63,144 bases of DNA from NCBI RefSeq assembly GCF_030064895.1, contig NZ_JASJEB010000063.1, forward strand, positions 1-63,144, given 5' to 3'. Shown here piece after piece: positions 17,288-26,823 of this stretch. The first letter of the stretch is position 1; each line of letters starts with the position of its first letter. The position numbers and the translations under genes are program-made. The stretch comes from Crocosphaera sp. (GTDB taxonomy: Bacteria; Cyanobacteriota; Cyanobacteriia; Cyanobacteriales; Microcystaceae). Under the pieces are notes generated by a model that was given only the letters and a program-made list of their open reading frames with translations, was not told the origin of the DNA and searched no databases.

Positions 17288-18535
17288 TTATTTACTTTTA
17301 AAGTATTTATTTAAAAGCATTTGAGCAAAATTTTCGGGGGAATGCTCCTCTACTAACTGCTGCATTTTATGATAATTACACAAAGATTCAGGTGCAGTTT
17401 TTAAGCAGTGTTGTAAAGCCTCAGCAATAGCTTTTGGAACGACTGCATCCACTGTTAATCCTAATTGATAGCGACGGGTTATTTCTCCCATTAAACCAAA
17501 GTTAGAACTTAATACCGGTTTACCTGAGATCGCTGCTAAAAAGAGAATTCCACTCATTCCTGCATGACGAGGATAAGCTGTTAAGATTACATCTGCTAGT
17601 TTAAAGTAACTGAGGACTTCTTGATCAGGGATAAACTCATATTTCTCAATAATTTGAACAGGTTTTTGTTCTCGTACTAAATTGACTCGTGACTTTAATA
17701 AATTAATGTCTGTATTAGGTTCAGCTTGTCCCACTACTAAGAGACAAATTTGTTGACAAAGTTCAGGAGATAACAAGAGAATTGCTTGCAGAATTTCATA
17801 AATTCCTTTGCGTTTGCCCAGAGAACCAAATAAAAGAAAAACTTGACGCTCAGTATCTATATTTAAGTGAGTAATAGTAGATACTTCTGACTTTTGTTTA
17901 CGAACTAGATCTGGCAAAAAAACAACTTTATCAGTCTTATTTTGCCGATTCATTTCCTCAGTTGCAAAGGGATCTAAACAAAATAAAGTGTCTAATTGAG
18001 CATGACGTAAAAAGCGGGCAATAATCAGTTTCTGTTGCAGATAATAAGCTTGACGAATTTTATCAGGTGGATGTTCTGGAAACTTGGGATAATGAAACTG
18101 AGGAGTAAAATAAATACCCGAAAAAGGACAAGGAAAATCAGCCTTTGCTGCATTCAATAAGCGACCATCATCTAAATAAAGAATGATGGCATGATCTACA
18201 TTTAAAACCTCAGCATAGTGGCGAAATAGATCAAATTCAATTTCAAAACCAGAATTAGATTTTTGAGACTGTAATAAATCAAAAAACTTCACTCCTAGCT
18301 TAGATTTTGCTGTATCAAATTGTTCCTGTTCTGTCTCAGTAATAGCTATGCAGTTGACTTGTGCTTTTTTAGCTAATTCCACCACATCCGAGTGTCTCTG
18401 GAAAAAGTGCCGAGATACCACTATTTCTAACTCAAAATCCCAAGACTGCTGATTAAAATACTCGATAATACAGCGAAGATAACTGGGATGATGTCCATAG
18501 CTTCCTAAGTCAAAAAGTAATTGTTTTTCCGGCAT
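17288..18535 (-). CDS. GT4-type glycosyltransferase, second copy
   Basis: A GT-B glycosyltransferase of about 415 residues from the ATG at 18535; a start ten codons earlier at 18565 is less like the paralog. MPEKQLLFDLGSYGHHPSYL opens the protein. LFGSLGKRKGIYEILQAILLLSPELCQQI and ADVILTAYPRHAGMSGILFLAA are shared with 5678-6952. Donor and acceptor are unknown. It converges with the sulfotransferase at 16579 with a 16-base gap. It lies on the strand opposite its paralog, as does the sulfotransferase pair. Confidence 0.75.
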   Translation of the reverse strand: MPEKQLLFDLGSYGHHPSYLRCIIEYFNQQSWDFELEIVVSRHFFQRHSDVVELAKKAQVNCIAITETEQEQFDTAKSKLGVKFFDLLQSQKSNSGFEIEFDLFRHYAEVLNVDHAIILYLDDGRLLNAAKADFPCPFSGIYFTPQFHYPKFPEHPPDKIRQAYYLQQKLIIARFLRHAQLDTLFCLDPFATEEMNRQNKTDKVVFLPDLVRKQKSEVSTITHLNIDTERQVFLLFGSLGKRKGIYEILQAILLLSPELCQQICLLVVGQAEPNTDINLLKSRVNLVREQKPVQIIEKYEFIPDQEVLSYFKLADVILTAYPRHAGMSGILFLAAISGKPVLSSNFGLMGEITRRYQLGLTVDAVVPKAIAEALQHCLKTAPESLCNYHKMQQLVEEHSPENFAQMLLNKYFKSK

Positions 18536-18610
18536 TTTAGAACAGAAAATAGAAAAAGATAACAATAAAATATAAGTACCTGGACAAAAATAAACGTTAC
18601 AGTTGAGAAG

Positions 18611-18640
18611 AGGCAGGAGGCAGGAGGCAGGAGGCAGAAG
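18611..18640. repeat. Short tandem repeat GAGGCAG
   Basis: About four units of the heptamer GGCAGGA run here between two divergent genes. Short tandem heptamers are common in cyanobacterial intergenic DNA. No function is visible. Confidence 0.8.
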
Positions 18641-18742
18641 TAAGGCTAAAGCTATGTTTACATAAGTTAATACAGTGCTGTTTACTTATGTCAGACTACT
18701 TATAATTAGTCGGTGATATTTTTCAGGTACAATAACAACACC

Positions 18743-19897
18743 ATGAGCCAAGCCACTTTTTTGTTACTAACACCTGATTTTAAACCGTTAACAGGTGGAA
18801 TTGCCGAGTATTTACATCAACTTTGGCAAAACATTGCCCAGAGTTATCCTGCTATGGTGATCTCTTCCGTTCCCGTATCAGAGACTTGGGAACATGATTA
18901 TACACTACAGGTTATTCCTTCGGACTCGACACCCAGAAACCCAAGCTTAGAAATGCTGCGGATTAAAAAACGAACAGCCTTTTTAAAAGGGATGATAGCT
19001 GAATTATCGGATAATTTGCAAGTTTTTATCGGTGTTTGGAACGTTGAAACCCATTTTTGGTGCGAACTCTTGCAAAATTTGGAAATTCCTTACTCCGTTT
19101 TTGCTTATGGTTTAGAGTTGTTTTCTCCCGTTTATAACCGCTTCCAAAACTGGCGAGAAAAGGACTTAAAACAAGCTAAGGCTATTTATGGGGTGAGTTT
19201 ACCCACTTGTCAATTAGTGGAAACCATTGTTGGCGAAGAAACCCCTGTTCATGTTGCTTATCCTGGGGTTAATGCCATCTCTAATTATGAAGCTATAATC
19301 TCCTTAGCTAAGGATCTCAGAGAACAGTTTCATTTACAAGATCAGTTGGTTTTATTAACGGTAGCAAGGCTAATTCCTCGTAAGGGTGTTGATTTTGTCT
19401 TAAAAAGTTTGCCAAAATTATTAGCTGAATTTCCCCATGTTCATTACTTTATCATTGGTTCCGGAAAGGAAAAAGAGGCTTTACAAAAGCTGACTCAATC
19501 GCTACAACTTAATCAAGTCTATTTTATGGGTCAGGTGGATGAGTTGACAAAACAGGCATTTTATGAACTGTGTGACTTATTTGTGATGCCCAACCGAACA
19601 TTAGCACAGACGGACTGGGAAGGCTTTGGCATAGTTTTCCTTGAAGCTGCCTTAGCAGGGAAACCCTCCATTGGTGGGGATAATGGAGGGGTTAAGGATG
19701 CAGTGATGGCAGACGTGACAGGGTTATTGGTGGACACCAGCGAAGCAGAACCCACCTATCAAGCTATTCGTCAACTTTTACTGGATCAACCCCTACGCTT
19801 AAAAATGGGACAGGCGGCCTTAGAACGAGTACAACAAGACTTTACTTGGGAGGCGATCGCACCTCGTTTTCTCGAACAACATCTAATTTTGCCGTAA
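18743..19897 (+). CDS. GT4-type glycosyltransferase
   Basis: A 384-residue GT-B enzyme from the ATG at 18743 (MSQATFLLLTPDF), which gives a normal N-terminus with TGGIAEYLHQLW. The donor site is typical: VARLIPRKGVDFVLKSLPKLL, GSGKEKEAL, PNRTLAQTDWEGFGIVFLEA with the E-x7-E motif, and KPSIGGDNGGVKDAV. It resembles mannosyl/glucosyltransferases of group 1. It is less similar to the other GT4 proteins here and has no counterpart in the left half of the island. It ends with a 15-base overlap with the convergent gene at 19883. Confidence 0.85.
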   Translation: MSQATFLLLTPDFKPLTGGIAEYLHQLWQNIAQSYPAMVISSVPVSETWEHDYTLQVIPSDSTPRNPSLEMLRIKKRTAFLKGMIAELSDNLQVFIGVWNVETHFWCELLQNLEIPYSVFAYGLELFSPVYNRFQNWREKDLKQAKAIYGVSLPTCQLVETIVGEETPVHVAYPGVNAISNYEAIISLAKDLREQFHLQDQLVLLTVARLIPRKGVDFVLKSLPKLLAEFPHVHYFIIGSGKEKEALQKLTQSLQLNQVYFMGQVDELTKQAFYELCDLFVMPNRTLAQTDWEGFGIVFLEAALAGKPSIGGDNGGVKDAVMADVTGLLVDTSEAEPTYQAIRQLLLDQPLRLKMGQAALERVQQDFTWEAIAPRFLEQHLILP

Positions 19898-20905
19898 ACT
19901 GCTTATGACCCGTTGCTGATAACCTCTTAATCCCTGATGCTCGGGATGGCGTTTGAGGGCTTGTTGAAGGGCAATAAGGGCGTAGGTTTTGCGGTTCATC
20001 TCTAACAACCGATCTATGACATTTAGTAAGGTATCTGGGTCAGGTTGACCTATACTCCAAGCAAAATGACGGTCAACATAGTTTTGATCCACTGCCACTG
20101 TTTCAGGATGATGCAAGGGGAACTCTAAGGAATAATTCTGCTGAGTCATCTGTAAAATAGAATTGGTTTTCGTGTGTAACGCCTTTTCCCCTACTCCGGA
20201 GTGAGTTACTAAATTCATCGCCGGAATAATAGATAGTCCACCCTTAGCTAACTGCGCTAATGACCATTGATAGTCCCAAGTATCCAAACGGTTTAGGGTT
20301 TGTTGACAGCGCAAAGCGAAATAATCAACTTGTTGAGTATCACCTAGTAATTGAGCGATCGCATCTCTAATCCTTTGCTCTTGCCATTGGCGCATCTCAT
20401 AATCATAATATTGCCATGATCGCTGCCAACTGCCCCAACCCCAACTACTCCCATAGTAAGAAAAATGATAACTTTGTTCTGAGCAACGCCAACGACTTAA
20501 ACGGTTATGACCACAAATTTGAGTAACTCGTTGATCATCAGCATAATGATCCAGCAACACTTCACAAAAGCGGAAAAAACTGGGATCGGGTAAACAATCA
20601 TCTTCCAAAAAAATAGCTCTAGGAACTTGAGAGAACACCCAACTGACTCCAGAAGCAATGCGCCTACCACATCCTAAGTTTTCCTCAGCATAGTTGCGAA
20701 TTACGTCACATTCCCAATCAATGTTTTCAACCATCGCCTGAGTTGCAGCACATTGGGCTTGATCTTCGGGATGGTTAGGGCGACAACCATCAGCAATAAT
20801 GAATAAAATAGGGGGTTTTACCCTGCGAATTACCTCAAAGACTTGCTTAGTGGCTTCTGGTCGGTTAAAAATAAACAAAGCAACGGGAGTCTGTAGTTGC
20901 CACAT
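19883..20905 (-). CDS. GT-A type glycosyltransferase-like protein
   Basis: A 340-residue protein beginning MWQLQTPVALFIFNRPEATKQVFEVI, with ADGCRPNHPED, ENLGCGRRIASGVSWVF and the presumed metal site FLEDDCLPDPSFF. Then comes an aromatic-rich segment (SYYGSSWGWGSWQRSW). These features fit nucleotide-diphospho-sugar transferases of the GT2-like clan. The C-terminal 50 residues (NRKTYALIALQQALKRHPEH) look like a short TPR-like helix pair. The role is probably glycan assembly. It starts 27 bases from the divergent GT2 gene. Confidence 0.65.
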   Translation of the reverse strand: MWQLQTPVALFIFNRPEATKQVFEVIRRVKPPILFIIADGCRPNHPEDQAQCAATQAMVENIDWECDVIRNYAEENLGCGRRIASGVSWVFSQVPRAIFLEDDCLPDPSFFRFCEVLLDHYADDQRVTQICGHNRLSRWRCSEQSYHFSYYGSSWGWGSWQRSWQYYDYEMRQWQEQRIRDAIAQLLGDTQQVDYFALRCQQTLNRLDTWDYQWSLAQLAKGGLSIIPAMNLVTHSGVGEKALHTKTNSILQMTQQNYSLEFPLHHPETVAVDQNYVDRHFAWSIGQPDPDTLLNVIDRLLEMNRKTYALIALQQALKRHPEHQGLRGYQQRVISSLRQN

Positions 20906-20932
20906 TGTATTTATATCTGGTTAAGTTTAAAC

Positions 20933-21610
20933 ATGGCCAAACCTTTTGTCAGCGTTCTTGTTACGGTTAGAAATGGGGAGCGTTATCTGTCCCAAGCCTT
21001 AGAAAGTATCATGGCGCAAACCTATGACCATTATGAAATCATTCTAGTCGATGGTCAGTCAGAAGATAAAACGGCAGCGATCGCAAAATCCTATCCTCTC
21101 CGTTACCTTCAACAAGAAAGCCTTGGACTTGCCCCAGGTCGTAATACAGGAATATTAGCTGCTCAAGGTGAACTGATCGCTTTTTTGGACCACGATGATC
21201 TCTGGAGTCCTCAAAAGCTAGAAACTCAAGTGAAATATCTAGAAAATTCCGATTTTCAAGGAAGCGTTGCCCAACTACAATTTTTCTTAGAAGCTAGTTA
21301 TTCTCTTCGCCCTGGTTTTAAACAGGAGTCCCTCGAGCAACCGCAAGTTGGCTACACTCCTGGAACTTTAATGGTAAGACGGGAAATCTTCCAAACAGTG
21401 GGCTTATTTGATCCACAATATGATATCGGTTGTGATGCAGACTGGTTTGCCCGACTGAAAGATAGTAACATTGCCATAAAAATCCTTGATGACGTTCTTC
21501 TCCGTAAACGTCTCCACCATACTAACCTCTCTAATAACGTCAGAGTGAGTAAGCAGGAGTTATTTCAAGTGGTTCGGGCTTCTATTGAACGTCAGCGTAA
21601 CCTTTGTTAG
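20933..21610 (+). CDS. GT2 family glycosyltransferase, second copy
   Basis: A 225-residue GT-A glycosyltransferase from the ATG at 20933 (MAKPFVSVLVTVRNGERYL); the frame extends 12 codons upstream into the divergent gene. It shows the nucleotide-binding LVDGQSED, RNTGI, and the metal site AFLDHDDLW. The paralog is 4958-5674; shared end features are LLRKRLHHTNLS and ASIERQRNL. It is followed after two bases by the GT4-with-tail gene, in the same pairing as in the left half but with the two genes in reverse order. Confidence 0.85.
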   Translation: MAKPFVSVLVTVRNGERYLSQALESIMAQTYDHYEIILVDGQSEDKTAAIAKSYPLRYLQQESLGLAPGRNTGILAAQGELIAFLDHDDLWSPQKLETQVKYLENSDFQGSVAQLQFFLEASYSLRPGFKQESLEQPQVGYTPGTLMVRREIFQTVGLFDPQYDIGCDADWFARLKDSNIAIKILDDVLLRKRLHHTNLSNNVRVSKQELFQVVRASIERQRNLC

Positions 21611-21612
21611 TG

Positions 21613-22995
21613 ATGATTCGCATTCTCCACATTATTCCTCAACTTTCTGGTGCGGGTCCCACTCGTTCCTTATTAGCTGCGATTAAATATGCTCGTCAGC
21701 CTAACCTACCCCAACAGCATCGGGTGATTACCCTAGAATCTCAAGCCTATCCCATCGCCCTCATCTCAGCAAAACGTTTAGGAGTGACTGTCATCCGTCA
21801 ACCTAACCCCTCTACCCTAAACGCAGAAATTGAGAATGCAGATATAGTGCAAGTTCATTTCTGGAACCATCCTCGACTATATGAGTTACTACAAAAAGAT
21901 TTACCACCGAACCGTTTACTATTGTGGCTCAAAATTGTCGGCCACCAGCCTCCTCAGATTGTCAGCCCAGAGTTAGTAAAATTGGCGGATCTGCTGGTTC
22001 CTACCAGTCCTGAGACTCTTAAGCTTCCAGTTATGCGAAATTACGCCACCTCTGTTGTCCCAGGAATCGCTGATTTTGAACGACTACATCAGATATCTTT
22101 GTTACCCCATAGTGGTTTTAACGTTGGTTATATTGGGACGACTAACTTTAGTAAAATGCACCCTCAATATATATCGATGCACGCAGGGCTTAATATTCCT
22201 GACTTACAGGTAATTGTCTGTGGAGGCAAAAACCCAGAACTTGAACAACAAGCTCAAGAGTATGGCATCATTGAGAAGTTTCAGTTTCGGGGCTATGTCG
22301 AAAATATTAAAACTGTTTTAGCCCAACTAGATGTTTTTGGATATCCTCTTTGTGCTGAAACCTATGCTACCAGTGAAAAAAGTTTACAAGAGGCGATGTA
22401 TGCAGGAATTCCGCCGGTTGTCTTTCCCTATGGAGGAGTCAAACATATTGTCGAAGATGGGAAAACAGGTTTACTGGTCAGCAGTTTAGAAGCATACCAA
22501 AAGGCTATTACTTACCTTTACAATCATCCCCAAGAAAGACAACGCTTAGGTAAAAATGCTCGTCAGTTTATCCAAAGCAACTTTTCTCCAGAAAAAGCAG
22601 TAACCCAGTTGGCGACACTTTATAATCAATTACTAACACAACCAAAGCATCAGCGAAAACTGTCAGGTTTTTCTGCTACTCCTGCCCAAAAATTTATTTT
22701 TAGTTTAGGAACAACAGCAGAAGAATTTGCTCAAAGCTATCAAGATGATAATCTAGATATTCTCTTAGCTGCGGATCAAAAAATTGCTTCTGCTTCTACC
22801 TTACTCGCTCAGGGAGAGGGCGGTGTGGTGCAATACCGCAACTATTATCCCAATGACTGTTTTTTAAGGTTTTGGTCTGGTTTAATTTTACACAAACAAG
22901 GGAAGAAACAAAGTGCGATCGCTGAATGGCAAGCTGCTATCAAACTGGGTTTTCCTCACCCTCGTATTCATGATTATCTTGCCCAAGCTGTTTAA
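21613..22995 (+). CDS. GT4-type glycosyltransferase with TPR-like tail, second copy
   Basis: About 460 residues from the ATG at 21613. A GT-B domain (MIRILHIIPQLSGAGPTRSLL, VQVHFWNHPRLYELL, VFGYPLCAETYATSEKSLQEAM, TGLLVSSLEAYQKAI) is followed by a linker and a helix pair (LILHKQGKKQSAIAEWQAAI). It aligns with 3163-4671 from end to end. The tail is shorter by one helix, ending at AQAV. The shared tail (VVQYRNYYPNDCFLRFW against ILHYQRYYSKDAYLSFW) suggests a conserved partner or acceptor contact. It is likely to act with the adjacent GT2. Confidence 0.8.
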   Translation: MIRILHIIPQLSGAGPTRSLLAAIKYARQPNLPQQHRVITLESQAYPIALISAKRLGVTVIRQPNPSTLNAEIENADIVQVHFWNHPRLYELLQKDLPPNRLLLWLKIVGHQPPQIVSPELVKLADLLVPTSPETLKLPVMRNYATSVVPGIADFERLHQISLLPHSGFNVGYIGTTNFSKMHPQYISMHAGLNIPDLQVIVCGGKNPELEQQAQEYGIIEKFQFRGYVENIKTVLAQLDVFGYPLCAETYATSEKSLQEAMYAGIPPVVFPYGGVKHIVEDGKTGLLVSSLEAYQKAITYLYNHPQERQRLGKNARQFIQSNFSPEKAVTQLATLYNQLLTQPKHQRKLSGFSATPAQKFIFSLGTTAEEFAQSYQDDNLDILLAADQKIASASTLLAQGEGGVVQYRNYYPNDCFLRFWSGLILHKQGKKQSAIAEWQAAIKLGFPHPRIHDYLAQAV

Positions 22996-23010
22996 TTTTT
23001 CATTATTAAT

Positions 23011-24033
23011 ATGATTTCAAGTACAAATTTTTTCAATCATTTTCTTTCTTTAAAAATAAAAAAATCTCTTCCAGAAATTAGATTATTATTAGCAGGATGT
23101 TCTCCCAATTTTCCTGAATTACTGCATCAAAATAAACAAGAATTGTTGGTGAAAGATTTGAATTGGGAATTTTTACTTAATTTTGCCAATTATCATCAAC
23201 TTAAGTATTTATTTTATCATAATTGTAAGTCAAATAATCTTGATATTATTCCATCTTCATTTTTATTAACTTTACAGAGAGATGTGAGGATTAATACTAT
23301 TCGCAACTTAAAATTAACTCAAGAACTTAATAAGCTAATAAAAATCTTTAAAGAGGCCGATCTTGCCATTCTTCCCTATAAAGGAACTTTATTATCTGCT
23401 GCTTTATACCCGGACTTATCTGTGCGGTATTGCCATGATATCGATTTATTGGTCGCATCTGAAAAGTTTGAATCAGCTAGAAATATATTATTAAGTTTAG
23501 GTTATCAGTCAAAGTCTCAGTATAAATGGGAAGAAAGTTTTGTCCATCCCAGGACAGAAATAGAAGTGGATCTTCATCATCAACTAACACCTTCTTTTTT
23601 TGTTTATGACTTAAATTTTTCAGAACTTTGGCATCATAAAAAGTCGATTAAAGTTGCAGGAATAGAGTTAGATTCACTATCACCTGAAGATTTACTAACT
23701 GTACTATGTATTCAATTTACTAAGGATACATGGGAAAGACAGGGAAAGCTAATTAAAATATTTGATTTTGCTTATTTTTTGAGATCCTATTCTCATCTAG
23801 ATTGGCAACAAGAATTCAGAAAACTCTCCTCTTTAGGATTGAAAAATCCTTTTCTCTTTTGTCGTCTAATGAGTCAGCAAGTATGTTTTTATGATCTCTC
23901 ATTTGAAACTGCTTTTCCCTCAGTGATTTATCTTTATGCTTTAATGATTTATCAACATTTAATTCAATTTCCACCTCTAAAATCTGAACAAAAAAATATA
24001 GTAGAAAGATTGATTGATAAAATGATGTTTTAA
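23011..24033 (+). CDS. NTP_transf_5 nucleotidyltransferase-like protein
   Basis: A 340-residue protein with the complete NTP_transf_5 signature: a helical N-terminal half, ILPYKGTLLSAALYPD, and CHDIDLLVASEKFESA with the D-I-D metal pair, then EIEVDLHHQLTP with a third acidic residue. Family members occur in lasso-peptide and polysaccharide loci; biochemical roles are poorly defined. It appears catalytically competent, unlike the relative at 1982. It closes the island, 15 bases after the GT4 gene. The next gene (glyS) is convergent. Confidence 0.75.
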   Translation: MISSTNFFNHFLSLKIKKSLPEIRLLLAGCSPNFPELLHQNKQELLVKDLNWEFLLNFANYHQLKYLFYHNCKSNNLDIIPSSFLLTLQRDVRINTIRNLKLTQELNKLIKIFKEADLAILPYKGTLLSAALYPDLSVRYCHDIDLLVASEKFESARNILLSLGYQSKSQYKWEESFVHPRTEIEVDLHHQLTPSFFVYDLNFSELWHHKKSIKVAGIELDSLSPEDLLTVLCIQFTKDTWERQGKLIKIFDFAYFLRSYSHLDWQQEFRKLSSLGLKNPFLFCRLMSQQVCFYDLSFETAFPSVIYLYALMIYQHLIQFPPLKSEQKNIVERLIDKMMF

Positions 24034-24039
24034 CTGCGT

Positions 24040-24090
24040 CTCCCCACACTTCCCACACTTCACACACTCCCCACACTTCCCACACTTCCC
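24040..24090. repeat. Period-9 tandem repeat (CCCACACTT)
   Basis: Imperfect 9-base units of CCCACACTT lie between the convergent island end and glyS. The reverse complement resembles the GTGGGGAGT units at 36258, so this is one repeat family in both orientations. Confidence 0.8.
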
Positions 24091-24120
24091 AAGAAACCGG
24101 CCGTAAGGTGAAAGGCTAAA

Positions 24121-26256
24121 CTAATTTTTAACAATAGCACCAAAATCTGCTAAAACTCTTCCGTGATTACGGAGAACTCCTAACAAATTTAACCTATTCC
24201 GTTTTACATTTTGGTTTTCATCCATCACTAACACACTATTTTCTCCGTCGAAAAATTCACTAACTTTGGGAACAATATCCAGTAACCCTTCTGTTAATAA
24301 CTGGTAGTTTCTCTCATCTTGTGCTTTAGTTGTTTTAGAAACTAAAGTAACTAAAGCATCAAATAATTCCTGTTCAGAAGACTTTTCAAATAACTCAGTA
24401 CGCACCACTTTACCGGGATCTAATTCTGTATATTCTAAGTCTCCTTTCGCTGCTAAACGGGTTGAGCGATTGATTGTTTCATAGATTTTATCTAAGATGC
24501 CATTGTGACGAATTTCTTGTAAAAATTCTGCCCGTTCTTTGACATCTAAAACGTTTTGTAATGCCCTCTCTGTATAGTCAGCATCCGCTTCACCTGAAAC
24601 GGCATTAACTAAGTCATAATCAATGTTGAAATCGTCTTGTAATAGGGTTTGTATTCGTTGGATAAAGAAGGTTTGTAATGCTTCTAGGGGAGACTGTTTA
24701 TCACCATGATCTGCCATAAATGCTTGACAACCTTGTAATAATAATTGAGATAAATTAATGGGTAATTGAGCTTCCCAGGTAACCGCAATAATAGCATTAG
24801 CAGCGCGTCTTAGGGCAAAGGGATCACCTGAACCTTTCGGGATCATTCCTAAACCAAAAATACTAATTAAGGTATCTAAGCGATCGGCAATGCCTACTAC
24901 TTGACCGGTTAAGGTTTTCGGCATGATATCATTAGCCCCACGGGGTAAATAATGCTCAAAAATACCTTGGGCAACTTGTTCTGATTCTCCACTAGCTAAG
25001 GCGTATTTTTGCCCCATTACTCCTTGTAATTCGGGGAATTCATAGACCATTTGCGTCACTAAATCAGCCTTACATAAAAGGGCTGTACTGTCAATTTCTT
25101 CTTGTTCTTTTTCACTAATTTCTAACTGTTCGGAAATTTGTTGCGCCATGTCCATGATGCGATCGACTTTGTAGCGCATGGTTCCTAATTCTTTTTGGAA
25201 GGTGACGTTTTCTAGTTGAGGTAAATAACTATCTAAGGGTTCGTCACAATCAGAGGTATAAAAGAATTGTGCATCGGCTAATCTAGCACGAATTACTCTT
25301 TCATTTCCTTGAGCTATAATATCTTTTTTATTGGGATCTCCATTAGCAATGGTGATGAAATTAGGGAGTAGTTCTTGGTCTGATTTTTTCACAGCAAAAT
25401 ATCGCTGATGTTTAACCATTACTGTGATAATGACTTCGGTGGGAAGGTTTAAAAATTCTGGATCAAACTTGCCAGTAACGGCAGTAGGATATTCTACTAA
25501 GTTAATAACTTCTGTTAATAAGTCTTCAGGAATATCCGCTTTTCCTGTTAATTGTTGGGAGATATTTTCTATGTCTTTTTCGATAATTTGCTGACGCTGT
25601 TTAGGGTCAACTTCTACGTAAGCAGATCGCAAGGTTTCTACATAGTCAGATGCTTGTGTAATAGTAACTGTATCTGGGTGTAAAATTCGATGACCCCTTG
25701 ATAGGCGATCGCTAGTTATAGTGCTATCTCCGTTAACAATTTCTAGGGGTAATATTTCCTGATCACACAAGGCTACTAACCAACGAATGGGGCGAGAAAA
25801 TCTTAATTCTCCATTGCCCCAACGCATGAAGCGTCTGCCTTCTAAGCTATTAATCCAAGTAGTAATTAATTCTTGTAAAATTTCTTTTGTTTGTCTTCCT
25901 TGAATCTTTTTTTCGATAAAAACAAAGTCCCCTTTATCGGTGGGACGAATTTCTAGATCATCAATATTTACTTCCTGTTTACGGGCAAAACCTTCTGCTG
26001 CTTTGGTGGGTTTTCCATCTTTAAATGCTGCTTTTGCAGGTGGACCTTTGATGATTTCTTCTCGATCTTTTTGTTTTTCTGGAAGTCCAGAAATTAATAT
26101 TGCCAGTCTTCTGGGAGTACCATAAACTGCTAGGTTATCGGGGGTTAAAAAGTTTTCTTCTAAACTGTTAGGAATGATCTTTTGCCATTGAGCGATCGCT
26201 TCATCAATAAAATCTGCTGGTAATTCTTCTGTACCGACTTCCAATAAAAAGAACAT
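24121..26256 (-). CDS. glyS: Glycyl-tRNA synthetase beta subunit
   Basis: A 711-residue protein, the normal length for the beta chain of the heterotetrameric bacterial glycyl-tRNA synthetase. It begins with [19 protein letters not shown] and carries [22 protein letters not shown] and [12 protein letters not shown], all family hallmarks, plus a C-terminal anticodon-binding region. It recognises tRNA-Gly for charging together with GlyQ, which is not in this window. The ATG follows an AT-rich leader with no clear ribosome-binding site. Confidence 0.95.
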   Translation of the reverse strand: MFFLLEVGTEELPADFIDEAIAQWQKIIPNSLEENFLTPDNLAVYGTPRRLAILISGLPEKQKDREEIIKGPPAKAAFKDGKPTKAAEGFARKQEVNIDDLEIRPTDKGDFVFIEKKIQGRQTKEILQELITTWINSLEGRRFMRWGNGELRFSRPIRWLVALCDQEILPLEIVNGDSTITSDRLSRGHRILHPDTVTITQASDYVETLRSAYVEVDPKQRQQIIEKDIENISQQLTGKADIPEDLLTEVINLVEYPTAVTGKFDPEFLNLPTEVIITVMVKHQRYFAVKKSDQELLPNFITIANGDPNKKDIIAQGNERVIRARLADAQFFYTSDCDEPLDSYLPQLENVTFQKELGTMRYKVDRIMDMAQQISEQLEISEKEQEEIDSTALLCKADLVTQMVYEFPELQGVMGQKYALASGESEQVAQGIFEHYLPRGANDIMPKTLTGQVVGIADRLDTLISIFGLGMIPKGSGDPFALRRAANAIIAVTWEAQLPINLSQLLLQGCQAFMADHGDKQSPLEALQTFFIQRIQTLLQDDFNIDYDLVNAVSGEADADYTERALQNVLDVKERAEFLQEIRHNGILDKIYETINRSTRLAAKGDLEYTELDPGKVVRTELFEKSSEQELFDALVTLVSKTTKAQDERNYQLLTEGLLDIVPKVSEFFDGENSVLVMDENQNVKRNRLNLLGVLRNHGRVLADFGAIVKN

Positions 26257-26424
26257 ATTGACTTCAATTTGCTAAGTTAAAATAGATTATGGAGACACAT
26301 ATCTTCTTATCATATCATTATTGGCTTTTCGGATCTATAAAATTTTTATTTTTAAGATATTTTTTACTTTTTTATTGATAGATTTTAATTAGTAGGATAG
26401 GATTAACCTATCCTGAATTGATAC

Positions 26425-26580
26425 CTAAAAAACACCTAAAAGGACAGCAGTGGTAAACAACATAAACATTGCTAGGACAATCATAAAGATTGTGAAATAG
26501 GGTGCGTGGTTAATCTTTTCTAGGTATTCGTGCTTTTTGCGATCTTTTTCGCTTAAGGGCTTAAAATACATATCGTGCAT
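26425..26580 (-). CDS. Small single-helix membrane protein, 51 residues
   Basis: An ATG frame in the minus strand encodes a charged N-terminal half (MHDMYFKPLSEKDRKKHEYL, then EKINHAPYF) and a hydrophobic C-terminal helix (TIFMIVLAMFMLFTTAVLLG). GAGGTGAT lies just upstream of the ATG as a strong ribosome-binding site. Codon use looks normal. I do not recognise the family; topology resembles small thylakoid or regulatory membrane subunits. It is a stand-alone gene between glyS and the radical SAM gene, in the same orientation as both. Confidence 0.65.
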   Translation of the reverse strand: MHDMYFKPLSEKDRKKHEYLEKINHAPYFTIFMIVLAMFMLFTTAVLLGVF

Positions 26581-26823
26581 GATATCACCTCTCTATTTTA
26601 CTTATCTCAAGGTTGAAGATGACCTTTCTTTCTTCTTAAACTTGCCAGTAAATTAAGTCTGTTATTGCCTACTTTGAACGAGATTTAGATTCAATGTACA
26701 CTGATTAATGATTAGACTCACAACTCAATTATTTTTGTGCTGAAATGTCATCAACTTATGACTTCATTTTAAACCCATAAACTTTAATTAGACGTTAATA
26801 TTTGTTACAAAATTGTCTAAATA

